Shown here one piece after another: positions 43,696 through 56,400 of a stretch of 64,000 nucleotides of DNA. Source of the stretch: Branchipolynoe longqiensis (taxonomy: Eukaryota > Annelida > Polychaeta > Phyllodocida > Polynoidae); the NCBI GenBank assembly GCA_030323885.1, contig CM059193.1:53906749-53970748 (forward strand), written 5' to 3'. The translations under genes and the position numbers were made by a program. How positions within the stretch are numbered: the stretch's first letter is position 1; each line of letters opens with the position of its first letter. The notes under the pieces were generated by a model. That model had not been told where the DNA came from and did not search any database. It saw only the letters and a list, made by a program, of their open reading frames with translations.

Positions 43696-44061
43696 AACAC
43701 AGACCTTTGTGCGGTATATTGGTTAGAACGGCACTTTGCCGAAGCACCGGCGTCTGAGGACGCATCGGCCTTTTTGGTTCTGATTCGTATGGATCCTTAC
43801 TACCTCTTACTTACCAGGCTGTTCAAGCCACGATTAAGCACTTTGATGAGTGCACTGGGTTACTTCCGGAGGACTACTCTTGTCACTCCCTACGTCGGGG
43901 GGCTTGCACCTTTTTAGCGATGCAAGGTGCCTCCCTCGAAGAAATCAGGGGTAGGGGCGACTGGTCATCAGACACAGTCTTTAGATACATTTGTACTCCA
44001 CTTTCTGACCGCATACAGGCAGATATGCGTGTCACGACGGCCCTCGCAGACACTATTTGAT
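43696..44061 (+). pseudogene. N4 tyrosine recombinase, second part
   Basis: The frame continues with VVNTDLCAVYWLERHFAEAP. Further on another frame gives CHSLRRGG and, after a G run near 43897-43902, CTFLAMQGASLEEIRGRGD then WSSDTVFRYI, ending TGA at 44059-44061. His, Arg, Trp and Tyr are kept; only Arg I is lost. Confidence 0.8.
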
Positions 44062-44088
44062 TGGCTGGGGTCACGAGCTTCCTTGGCG

Positions 44089-44216
44089 GGTTGCCCAGCC
44101 AAGTATAGTTATGGCTGAGTTATGGTTATGGTAGCCTTACCGACGATGATATAAGCCAAATAAAAAATAACTGTATTCGCCTATTAGTCTCCGTGTTGGT
44201 CTGCCCCTCCTATACA
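44089..44216 (+). repeat. N4 split direct repeat B1
   Basis: GCCAAGTATAGTTATGG ... GTCTGCCCCTCCTA; matches 44549-44674. Confidence 0.85.
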
Positions 44217-44548
44217 CGCGTATATCTAGGATATGCTGGTCTAGGGAGGGTGCAGAGTCCCCCCTGGTGTTGGAAGTTGGCGATGTACTATTGACCGCTT
44301 GGGTTCGAATCTGGCAGATGGCGCCCCCGCTCCACCTTCCCTCGCCCCTTCCCCGTAGGACTGGGGCCCATTCCCTCGCTCGCCTCGACCTGCTCCTGTC
44401 CTGTGGTAATTTTTTTTTTCTTATTGTTAGTTATTATTATTCGATTATTATTATTCAATTATGTTTTGTTATTGTTATTCTTGATGGTTGTGATGATTCA
44501 ACTATGTTATTGATTAGCATTGATCGCTTATTATTATTATGGGTAGGG
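44217..44548 (+). repeat. N4 repeat A2 (A1 partner lost)
   Basis: By position this is A2 of a B1-A2-B2 tail. Its expected 5' partner A1 is not in the window. Confidence 0.65.
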
Positions 44549-44674
44549 CGGGTGCCCAACCAAGTATAGTTATGGTTGAGTCATGGTTATGGTAGCCTTA
44601 CCAACGATGATATAAGCCAAATAAAAAATAACTGTATTTGCCTATTAGTCTCCGTGTTGGTCTGCCCCTCCTAC
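44549..44674 (+). repeat. N4 split direct repeat B2
   Basis: Second copy of B1; ends in a (CA)n/(TA)n tract at 44675-44758. Confidence 0.85.
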
Positions 44675-44688
44675 ACACACACACACAA

Positions 44689-44758
<70 letters not shown>
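44675..44758. repeat. (CA)n and (TA)n microsatellite
   Basis: Dinucleotide tract between N4 and the following MITE-like unit. Confidence 0.92.
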
Positions 44759-44760
<2 letters not shown>

Positions 44761-46228
44761 GTTCTTCTTCAGTGCTGGTCCTAATTGGTTGGTCCCTCAC
44801 ATTGTAACTGTTTTCTTCTAAATTAATTCTCCTTTTCATACCAAATGAAGAAAATTCCTTTCATTATACCCCAAAGAAGCAATGACAGCAAGCCAGTGAG
44901 AAAATATTTTTGTTTTATTTTTTATTGCAAAAATAGATTCATTTGTCATGCAAATATGACAGCTAAAAATGGGAATGGTGAAACTGTACTGCTTGTGTTG
45001 AAAACTATTTCATTGTAGACCAAAATATTCAAACATAGCTAGTTTATTTGCAAAGTTGTAACATGCAAAAATGTCAGAAAACTAATTTTAGGACTGTTGA
45101 GTGTCTGTGTTTAAAACAACGATGCTAGAAAGTGAGCATAATGCATGTTTCATGAGGTGTCATGTCATGAAACACGCGTTCACATTCAATTTTCACAATA
45201 TCCAACCATGCAAGCCAGGAAAAACCCTGCTGCTATAAATAGCATACCATCATAGATGCCTAGTTCTGAACACAAAAGTTATAATACTATTTCCTAAAAT
45301 GCATTAAAAGTGCAATAAAAACTTTGTGCCAGAGGAGAAACAATCGCAATGGCGACAATTTATTTCACGATACAAAATCCAACAATGGATCAAATCTCTT
45401 CTCACCATGATTTTCAAATATACCGTGGGCATCTACACACCTACTGATGATGTGGTGTCAAGTCATAAACAGGATGTTGTGCTATGATGCTATTACTGTG
45501 GCATGTCACACATCGATGAAGAAGACACACGCATTCACCTGTTGTCATCTTCATCCTCTACGTCATCACAATATCTTTTTCTACATAAGAAAACTCAAAA
45601 GAAATATTTGCATACATGTAATGTGTTCAAATAATGCCCTGAACAAATACATTTTTTGCATGCTATTAGCAGTTTCTAACCTAAGTCATTATTGAGTGTC
45701 ATATGAAACATGCGTTACATGTTATATGTGTTACAATTCCAAATAAATCAGAAGTTAGGGAAGTGTTCCAAGATTACTTTGAAATATGTCCAAAACTAAG
45801 AAGCATAAATACTTTTTCATCATCTGTGGTGCTTGTTTCATCATGAAGGAACAACTTTTCCTTTCCATGTAACGCATGTTTCAGTGTCACAATTTTATAT
45901 GTTCTCTGTTCTACTCTCAAGTGGACGAACACTCATAAAATTGCACTTAGTTACTCCTAGTGACTGCTGTTCAAAACCTAACTAGGAAATAATAAGGGTC
46001 TTGTTCTAAATATTACATCATGAGGGTTTTTGTGTCAGGCCGAAACGTGCGTAACATTCTCCACTTGGTAATGTTCGAAGCCACCCTGACTTGCAGATGG
46101 GGTCCACACTGCTTTTTTTTAAATTGTGTCTTAAAATTTGATGTATGTGGAACTCAACAAGCCTAATTGGGATAGGCTGTAACATATTTCAGTTTTGACC
46201 TCCGATTCCCCCTTTTGAAGAAGAACCC
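44759..46228. mobile_element. MITE-like unit, 1.47 kb
   Basis: Ends GGGTTCTTCTTC and GAAGAAGAACCC are perfect 12-bp inverted repeats, both flanked by ATATAT. The interior is AT-rich with no ORF but carries spaced GAAAC.YGCGTTAC-like motifs on both strands (45169, 45705, 45869, 46042). Superfamily unknown. Confidence 0.6.
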
Positions 46229-46307
46229 ATATATACCCAGCCCTCTGCCTGGTACCCGATCTTCCTTGCGCTGCCCTGCACTGTCCCGCGCGTGTGGCGC
46301 CACTGCT

Positions 46308-46544
46308 TCAGCAGCGGGGAAAGGCGGTACTAATGGTGTGGACACGGTGGCGGGTCATGGCAAACGTCTGGACGCTGATGGTGGCGTTGCCCGCGCCTAC
46401 GCCGACCCGGCACCCCCTGCCCGGCCTGACGACGAAGCACAGCGTGTACACGGCCATCTCGTACTCCGCGCTGGTTCCCACAAACATTGTGCTCACTGGC
46501 TTCTTCCGGCCGTCCCAGCGGAAACTGACGCTCAGCACATCAGG
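46308..46544 (-). CDS. ENDOU: EndoU gene exon 5 (C terminus, stop)
   Basis: The acceptor TTGCAG is at 46550-46545. The exon opens in phase 0 and encodes residues 228-305, ending in TGA at 46310-46308. It contains SVSFRWDG, the Lys-Pro segment and FVGTSAEYEMAVYTLCF, which are conserved at the end of EndoU domains. The tail TAFPRC matches the usual short Tyr/Phe-Pro ending. A MITE-like element ends at 46228, so any longer 3' UTR would be transposon-derived. No AATAAA was found close downstream. Confidence 0.92.
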   Translation of the reverse strand, partial: PDVLSVSFRWDGRKKPVSTMFVGTSAEYEMAVYTLCFVVRPGRGCRVGVGAGNATISVQTFAMTRHRVHTISTAFPRC

Positions 46545-49500
46545 CTGCAAGGAGAAGCTGCTGGCCTTAGTGGTCCATGGCCTGGTGGACTAGTTGGTTG
46601 ATTGATTGGCGATTTGATTGCTTTGTTTGTTGGTTTGTTTCATTTGTTGATTTGTTGGTTTGATTTGTTTGATTGGTATGTTGATTTGTAGGTTTATTTG
46701 TATGTTGATTTATATGTCGATTTGTGTTGATTTGTATGTTGATTTGCATGCTGATTTGTATCATGATTTGTATATTGATTTGTATTGTGATTTGTATGTT
46801 CATTTGTATGTTCATTTGTACGTTGATTTGTATGTCGATCTATATGTTGATTTGCATGTTGATTTGCATGTTGATTTGTATGTTGATTTGTATGATGATT
46901 TGTATCTTGATTGATTTGTTGTTTGATTGATTGGTGTATTTATTTCTTTATTTGCTGTTGATTGATTTTGCTGGTTGATTGGCTGATTGGTTGATTTGTT
47001 TGTTACTTGATTTGTAGGTGGATTTATTGGTGGATTTGGCTTGATGGGTGATTGGTTTGCTGGTTGATTGATTTGTTTGCCGATTGATTTGTTGGTTGAT
47101 TGGTGGACTGGTTGGTTGATTGATTGGTGATTTTATTGCTTTGTTTGTTGGTTTGTCTCGTTTGTTGATTTGTTCGTTTGATTGTTTGATTTGTATGTTG
47201 ATTTGTATGTCAATTTATGTCTATTTGTGTGTTGATTTGTATGTTGATTTGCATGCTGATTTGTACTGTGATTTGTATATTGATTTGTATATTGATTTGT
47301 ATGTTGACATGTATGTCGATTTGTATGTCGATCTATATATCGATTTGCATGTTGATTTGCATGTTGATTTGTATCTTGATTTGTATCTTGTTTGTATTTT
47401 GATTGATTTTGTTGTTTGATTGATTGGTTTGTTTATTTCTTTATTTGCTGTTGATTTGCTGTTGATTGATTTTGCTGGTTGATTGGCTGATTGGTTGATT
47501 TGTTGGTTACTTGATTTGTAGGTGGATTTGTTGGTGGATTTGGCTTGATGGGTGATTGGTTTGCTGGTTGATTGATTTGTTTGCCGATTGATGTGTTGGT
47601 CGATTGGTTTGTTGGCTGATTTATTTGATGGTGGATTTATTGATTTGTTGGTCCTTTGATTGGGTTTTAACTTGTTGATTGGTTGTTGATTGATTTGTCT
47701 ATTTGTTAATTGATTGATCAAGTGATAGAGTAAGTGATTGAAAAAGTGATCGATTGAGCAAGTGATCAATTGATGAGGTGATCAGTCAATTGACTGGCTA
47801 GCACTAGTAGCAGCCCCCCTCCCCCCCCCCCCCCCAACCCCTCCCACCACCACCACTAGAGGTTACCTGCAACCTGGCTGGTCAGGGGCCTGGTCACTTC
47901 TGTGATGCTGCAGTGGGTGGAGTAAGGATTAAACACTGAAGCCTACATTTCTCTTCGCGCTGCGTCAGTTACAGACCAGAGGGGAAGCGGGCATACTTCT
48001 ATGACACGACCTATCACATGCATGATGCATAGATACAATATGACAGATGAGTCAAGATTGTACTCACACATTGCTTGCCTGATCCAGGTGCATAAAGCAG
48101 ACGTCCCTTCTTCTCGTCGATGTACAGGCGGGCCCAGTTGTGGTAGCCCTTCGCCTTGGTTGAGAACTCTCCATACTCCCCTGCGAAGACATGCTCCCAC
48201 CCTGAGCTGCCCAGAGCTCCACTGCTTCCCTTCCTGCTGTACTTGGTGAACCAGTACTGCTTCATGTTCTCAATGAACACGGTCATCGACTTATCAGCCA
48301 GACCTGTTCGGGGTGATAGGGTGTAGGGGGAGGACACAGAGAATAAATGTAATAATGTAAACTTAAAGCTGCATAGCCCAATGAAAACATCAAATTTTCA
48401 AAATCACAAATAACACACGGGATCACTGAATGAGTTGAGTATCCATCTCCGGTTTTGGTAGATCGTGGGATCATCAAACAAAAAAAACTACAAAAAAAAC
48501 CTTCTGGGGTAGCCATTGAAATTTGATGTGGCAGGATTCCTTTTTTTTCCATTTTTATATTTCTTCAAAATGTATTAGGGCTGAGCACAACTTAAAAATA
48601 GATGCGACGTTGCATGAGAAACAAGTTTTTCGTTTTTAAAATTTTGTTTGGCCTTACCATTGCTGACCAGCCATTTGTGAAGGATCTTGAATGGGCCTGT
48701 GCGGATGATCTCTAACAGGAACTGCTCCTCTCTAGTCCTCATGGTTTTATTGTTTGATTCTGGCACATTTGTCTTTGGGTTGTATATATCTATCAGTGGC
48801 CTGATAGCAAAGTATGCAGTCTTATTCCACTTGGTCATGTTCATGGAACTGAACACGCTAAAATATATAAGAAAATGTGAAATATCACCACACCCACCAT
48901 CAGTATGGTTAATAGTGAAATTAATAGAAATCAAGTGAAAGCTACTGTTCCGTGGGTACATAATTTTATAAATGAAGATAGTAGGTTGGCCTAGCGGTCG
49001 TAGAAAATATATGAATATGTTGGTCGTGTGGTGAAAGAATGGGGGACATGTTGCGTAGTTCATTTTCTGACACTTGGTGGCGCATCGGTACTAGTGGGCC
49101 TACTCGGTCATTGACAATGCTTTGCGTTTGCCGGTACGTGCAGTGCAACACGTATATTTTATTCAAAATTAATAGAAATACAGAACCCTAACCTTATGAA
49201 TTTAATATAATCTATTGGTTGTATGTTTTCTATATGTGTACCAAGCGGTTTGTCTCTAGGTGTTGTGGTCTTAGAGATATTTGACTTTTTCTGTATGAAG
49301 ATTGCTCACGGCCATTGACAATGCACTGAGTTTGGCGGTACACCCAGTGCAAAACGTTTATTTTATTCAAAATTAATAGAAATACAGAACCCTAACCTTA
49401 TAAATTCAATATAATCTATTCCTTGTATGTTTTCTATATGTATACCAAGCGGTTTGTCTATAGGTGTTGTGGTTTTAGAGATATTTGACTTCTTCTGTAT

Positions 49501-52500
49501 GAAGATTGCTCACGGCCATTGACAATGCACAGATTTTGGCGGTACGCCCAGTGCAAAACGTTTATTTTATTCAAAATTAATAGAAATACAGAACCCTAAC
49601 CTTATAAATTTAATATAATCTATCCGTTGTATGTTTTCTATATGTATACCAAGCGGTTTGTCTGTAGGTGTTGTGGTTTTAGAGATATTTGACTTCTTCT
49701 GTATGAAGATTGCTCATAGCCATTGGGTTTGCAGTGTGACAGTGTGCCGAATAGGCCCTCTCGTTCAGTGGCGATGCGAACGGCAGGAATTTGAACTAAA
49801 AAGTCGGAGGTCCCCCATTAGGTTGAGTAAGATCATAAATCAAAATTACTTTAAATTACAGTCTGGTGGCTTTTGAGTTTTAGACTTTTTTCAAATAAAC
49901 AGATGAGGTTAATAAGGAGACACATACTAAAATATAGGTAAGCATTTTGGTTTTGATAGTGTGCTTCGTTGGGCAATACAACTTAAAATACAATTAATTC
50001 ATTTTTGTAAGTACTTGTCTTCAAAAGACAACTCTGCATCGAGCCCAATGTGGTTCGGACATATTGTTGCGAACATGGCATGAAATCAGCATCATCCATC
50101 TGATATAGCAGGTGTCCTGTCATCGGAGGGACAGTCAAATGAGACAGAAATAGTCCGTACATAGAAATAAGCTGTTCACACAAAACACGGGTTCGTTTAT
50201 CACACGGGTCGCTGAAAACAAGGTAATACTGTACTACACACTGCAATACACATATACATACACACACACATATATATAGATTAGTTAGACGAATCTTACC
50301 TGGGTATAGATGATGGATAACTATTGTTTTCCCGAGGTATAAGCCTCGGCTAGACGTGGGTGAGGGAGAGGTAAGCACATCCGGGTCCAGCAATCTTTAC
50401 CTACTAATTCAGGATAAAATGATCTCTAATAAAAAACTCAAAATATTAATGTTTCCTTGGTACAAGCAACAGTCTAGACGTGGTAGGGTGTGGAGGGTGG
50501 GCCCTCACCCACGTCTAGCCGAGGCTTATACCTCGGGAAAACACTAGTTATCCATCATCTATACCCAGGTAAGATTTGTCTAACTAATCTATTTTACCTC
50601 GGTATATAGCCTCAGGCTAGCCGCAGGCTAGGGAGACATTTACGTAATATCATTTTTATCCTGATATTTCATTGTTATTCTTATTTTATGCTTATGTTTG
50701 TGATATTCTTATTTTATGCTTATGTTTGTGATGTGGAACATTTTTAACCACAAAGTTTTGTGATCAGTATTATGTTCTCACCTTTTGATCTTTAGTCCTT
50801 TAGCAGTCGCCGTGCGACACCACTGGGCTTCTCCAGTCGCTTGTTGTAATGTCTAGCAAACAATCGTTCGGTTTTCCAACCTGCGTGCGCTAGGATTCGT
50901 TTGACCGAAATTCCTAGCAGACGTGCCTTTGAGACCATGGCTCCTCTTGTCGAGTGTGACGCATATTTGTCCGTATTCACTCCCGCCAATGTTAACACTT
51001 TAATTGTCCATCGGGCGAGTGTGTCCCGTGAGATGCCCTTGTGTGGCTTAATAAAGCTTATTAATAATTGTCTTGCGTTTCTAACTCCTTGTGTCTTGGA
51101 TATATATGTCCTAATAGCTGATACTACACACAATTTTGGATTCTCCGTGAATTGTGTAACATTCACTGATGACAAAGGGTCGCCTATGCGATTAGACTTT
51201 AACAATGTTGTTAAATCGAAAGTCGCTTGCTTTCTGTCTATCTCCAGTCTATCGAGTGAAAGTGCCACTATAGTTTGGCCTCGATGACCTGTCACTAACA
51301 GGAGTAGGACCGCTACCTTAAACCCCAGTTGTTTTATATCTAAAAATCTGTTATGTGGCCATCCTTTAAACATCTTGAAAACCAAAGACACAACCCAAAA
51401 TCGATCATATTTTGGCTAAGGTGGATTTCGTTCATAAATACCCCTTAATACCCAGTGGAGGACGTGATGTTTCCCCCCTGTCTGTCCCTCGATTCTTGGG
51501 AGAATTATCGAGAGGGCACATCTGGCCGCATTAATTGCGCCGTAACCTAACCCATCATCTTCCAACATTCTGAAAAATCTTGCTACTTGGGCAATAGTAG
51601 GATTCATAGGTTTAACCTTTTTTATAAGACAATGCACGCCCCATTTCTTTAAATATGTCGAATACATTTTTACTGTTCCTTTCCTCCACGCATGTGACAC
51701 CAACCGTTCTTGCGTAATTTTGTCTAAACCAAATTGTTCTAAATATTTATTCAAAAAAGGAATGCTAGCAATGGAGTTGTTGCTACGTTGCCGTGATGTT
51801 CCAGAGGGCCTTGATGCATCTTTATCTTTCGTGCTACTCTGGTAATAATGTTAAACGGGGGGAAAATGTAATAAAATTCATTTTCCCAAATGAGTGAGAA
51901 AGCATCTATGTGCCAAGCATTTGGTTCTGGGTGCCACGACACATATTTGTCTATTTTAAAATTATTTCTTGATGCAAATAAGTCTACCGTAGGTGTACCC
52001 CATTGTTGACAAATTTTCTTGAAAATGTTTGTGTTCAATTTCCATTCTAGGTGATCGTGAAATACTCTGCTCTTTTTGTCGGCCAGGATATTCTGTATCC
52101 CTGGGATATGGGCTATGGTTAACCATATTTGATGTTGCGCCCAATTCCAAATACTTTGTGCCAAGTTATTGCAAGCTTTTGACTTTGTACCTCCCATATT
52201 TCTAACATAAGCCATGGCTGTAGTGTTATCTGTTAGAATTTGAACACTATTTTTGGGTATTTTAATTAGGCTTAATCCGAAGGACCATCCCCTGGCTGTG
52301 GAGACGGCGGACCCGTCTGTGGGGGCGATGAGTCGTACCCTGAGGGCACGCGACCTTCTGCCGCTGCCGGCGAAACCTTGTTTCGCTTGGTGGCCATCGG
52401 TTTCTGTAACAATAAAAGTTACTTAAAACCGGTATCATCTCAACATGAACATAATGTGAATGCCAGAATCTGGGTTGAGGTATTATTGGTATAAAGGAAC

Positions 52501-53396
52501 ATATTTACACCGTTCTCTATACAGGCGTTGTAAGCTAAATGGTATGCCGTAGGTTTATCGGTAGTGAAACCAACCATACGGGGGGGCGGCCATTGGCCCG
52601 CCCGCTCTCTCTGTTTCGTACACTTCTCCCACCCGCGGCATTCTGCGCCAGCAAGTTGAAGAAAATATTACGAAACTCGGAGGCTCGCCTCAAAAATCGG
52701 TCTGGGGAGTCTATAAAAGAAACCCAGGATCATCCCCAACAAAACCCTCTTTAGGGTTCGGAGGAATTTCCTTAGGAGATGCAACTCGGGTTAACATCTC
52801 TTCCTGTCTGTATACAGGTTTCGCTAGAACAAAGCGGTATCGGTTTCGGTTCTCAACATCAGCGTTGTTCTATCCTTGTGTTTTTTAAAAACACCACAAC
52901 ATGTCCAAATTGGACCTGAGAAAGTTCTAAACTTTCATAATGGGATGCTATAAACCATCCTTAGGAAGTTAATCATAATTTATCAATACTTACAGTTAGT
53001 TAAAGTGTTGTAGTAGTTAAATCCTGCCAGAGCAACTCAGCGAACGTCCTCCCGCTGTGAGCTGCTTATGCTAATTGCTGGACCCGGATGTGCTTACCTC
53101 TCCCTAGCCTGCGGCTAGCCTGAGGCTATATATCGAGGTAAAATATACATATATATACACATATATATACATACTACAGGTAACGAGCCTCTTATCCGGC
53201 TTCCAGAAATCCGAAACTACCTGAAAATCTGCTATTTTGTAAACTGGTTTGTTTTATATATAGATCTACAGTACTTTAGTTTGAACTTGGAAAGTGATGC
53301 AAACCCCACTATCAGTATATATATATTATATATATGTTACATATATAATAATAAATATATATAAATATAACTAATTATATATATATACATGTATAT

Positions 53397-53427
<31 letters not shown>

Positions 53428-56400
53428 ATGTGCATCATATATATTAGCTTATTATATATAATAAATAGAAACATCATAGAATAAATATATTATATCGTAC
53501 TTTTCATTGTTTATTTTATATTTTAAGTATATATTTAAGCTAACACCGACAAATTACAGAAATGCGGGCCCCTTGGGGTTGCAAGCTTGCCAGATATTTG
53601 GCCCGGTGCCTTTACGACACACAGAAGGTGCTTGGTGAGGTGGAGGAGGCACTCACTCGGCGCCTGATATGTTGACCGTGTAGTCGACGTTCTCCTGTAG
53701 CCGGTTGTAGTCGGGACTGGTCTTACTGTTTCCTGACATCCACATCCGGCGGCTGATCGTCAGCAACTCGGCGTCGGACACGGGCTTTGACTGCAGCAAT
53801 GGCGGCCTGTCGGCGCTGAGTACCATCCTGGCACGGATACCTGAGGGGGCAGCGGGGAGGACCCAGGCAGGGTCATTTTGTACTAAAAGTTTAATTTGTT
53901 GTTTCGTCTGTGGTATTGTTGTACTGTGATGGACCATGTCCTACTCTGTTTGGGGAATAATGGAGAAACACCGAGTCTGCTTCACATCTCAGGGTGCTAC
54001 CTGGTTTATTCCGCCACAGGCCAGAAACAGTTTGTTTGCTTTGTTTGTTGGAGTTTTATGTCCTGGCAACATCTAAAGTCATATTAGGATGGGTACTGAC
54101 TTGTGACAGTGCACACTCCTGGTAACTTTATAGTGCTGCCCCTTTGGGAAATCAGTGCCATGACTGGATATCCCACTCAGTCACATTATCCTGACACTGA
54201 GCTAACCAGCCCTTGCCCTATCCTATTTATGTCGAGCACCAGTGACAAGTATAAATTTTTAAGTCATTGGTTTGACTCGAACAGGAACTGAAATCCCGAT
54301 CTACCGTACGTGAGGCCCGCGCTCTACCTATTCGGCCAACGCTCCCGGAGGACACCTCGTGGGGGGGGGGGAGGGGATTCAGACAAGGTCATTTTGTACT
54401 AAATGTTTAATTTTCTTTTTTTTATAGTTTTTTTGTTGGTATTGTGATGGACCGCGTCCTACCTACTCTGGGTGGGGAATCATGGAGAAACGCGTAACCT
54501 GATTCACATCTCAGGGCGTTCCCTGGTTTATTCTGCCACAGACCAGAAAAGAAGTGACATGTCACTGCCCGGCTGGGTAGCGACGGAGTATAAGTGACAA
54601 TGCATTGCGCATTGCTCTTATCTCTTCATCACCTTCCTAATGCAGTGTTCATGTAACAAAGCGGAACTATTTGAGACTGACAGAGTACTGATCGAGGAGG
54701 ATGGACAGACGCGCTTGATTGAAGCCATATGGACTGCCCTGGTTGTGAGAAGCCCTCCGAGAGAGATACTCATGCAGGCATGGGTGGATCAGGTTCAGTG
54801 GGGGATTTAGGCGGTAGGATCCATGACCTCCAGTCAAGACAAACGGACATGGAGTACGCGACTTGATGCATTGGATCTACAACAGCCAGTTGTGGATACC
54901 ATTCAGAGTCAGACTTTCCGTTCGCTTCCCAAGGGGGAAAGGAGGATGAAGAGGGGCTTGGTTGATGTAATTGGGCACATTTGTCAGGTTCTCTTTGGAG
55001 TGGCTACGGTGAGTGATATAAACAGTTTACGAACGTTATTGGAGATGGTTGTCAATGACTCTAAAGTATTGATTCATGATCACGACCGAATGCTCAGTAC
55101 AGATGAACCTTGATCCAACGGACACCGATGCAACGGATTCGGGATCCAACGGACACAATCCGCTAGAGTGAGCTAGGCTCCCACACATACTCACACATAT
55201 GCATACTCATTCACACATACAAACATACCCACATAGTGCCGTCCTAGCAACATCTAAGGTCATATTAGGATGGGTACCGACTTGTGACGTGTTGTTTACG
55301 TGTTTGGTCCCCTGTTTTCCACATTATCACTATGGCACCTATAGATAAAGCAATTTCGTCGCTGCAACGGACAAACGGTTTTAAAGGACAACTGCCCTCC
55401 CTTATTAGTCCGTTGGATCGAGGTTCATCTGTATTGTTAATCTGACACAAAAGTATGTGCAGGAAAATCGCTTTAATATTGAAGACCTCCAGAGGCATCA
55501 GCAAGCACTGGAGAAAGAAGTACAAGACTTTTACGGAGGTGTAACAAGACTTTATCAGAGTTAGTAATCTTGCACTGGCAAGGTCTATTGACCAAATCAT
55601 TGAGGAGTTGGAGGTTATGTATAAAGCATACAGTACCCAGGTGAGTGCTTTTATGATTCAAAGGTATAAAATAGAGCGAGGTTGGCTCACTGAAAATACC
55701 TTAAGTATCTCAGAGCTGGAAGAAATATTGGTAAAAATTAGAAAATGGGGTTGCATGTCTCCAACTCCTGAATGGTATTATGAACATTTACGTATAGAGT
55801 GATATAGACGTCTAGATGTCTAGACACGTCTGTAATATATGCAAATGAGATGATGTCACATGACTAAGTGTGCCGGAGGCCTAGACCCCTGGTCGGGGAA
55901 TAAATTTCACATGGTGTCAGATGAGGAACAATGCCGTCTGCTAACACACTGCCAGGCCTTAGGCCGCCTGGTCAGCTTGTCCTCAGCAACAACGCAAGAT
56001 CGAACTGGAAAACATGGATCAGAGCATATGACATATACGCCATTGCTGCAGGTGTCATATTGAAGACAGAATGAGTGCAATGCTGCATCTTTCTTCACGT
56101 CGCTGGCGAAGAAGCGCAAAAGGTTTTCGCCAATATGTCCATCGCACTCGCTGACCGAGACAGGATCGAACCACTCACAGAAGCATTCCAGACATATTGT
56201 GTAGGCAATGGTGCTTTTAGGCCCATTGCTTCAGGCTCCCAACAAAGACAGTGTCGTGTAGCTGTGGTTCACCAGGCAGCAACTCCCTGGTAACCAAATG
56301 AAGCAGCATTAACAAGTTACTGTGAGTTTGCTCTACCACAAGCAAGCAGAACGGAGGAGAGGGCCCTAGGTGATGGCCCACAAATGCACAGATGCCTAGA

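Larger units (their letters stand above)
40470..44674 (+). mobile_element. Ngaro-type YR retrotransposon N4, 5'-truncated
   Basis: It retains the RT thumb and RNase H (40486-41075), then a LINE fragment (41076-42556), the RNase H end, a recombinase (42779-44061) and B1-A2-B2 repeats (44089-44674). It is related to N2 in all domains. The 5' repeat, gag and RT palm are missing. Confidence 0.83.
50592..53144 (-). mobile_element. DIRS-type element D2, internally deleted
   Basis: Inverted terminal repeats 50592-50635 and 53101-53144 (CTAGCCTGCGGCTAGCCTG core) are nearly identical. The contents are a 5' leader homologous to D1, the first 42 codons of ORF1, a deletion joining them to RNase H (junction about 52275), then the complete recombinase. 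RT is missing. It lies in EndoU intron 2, same strand as the gene. Confidence 0.87.

Noticed and set aside
46567..47769. ORFs rich in Ile/Cys/Asp or Asn/Gln/Lys
   Set aside because: Translation of the TTGATTTG repeat; no domain, same pattern in several frames.
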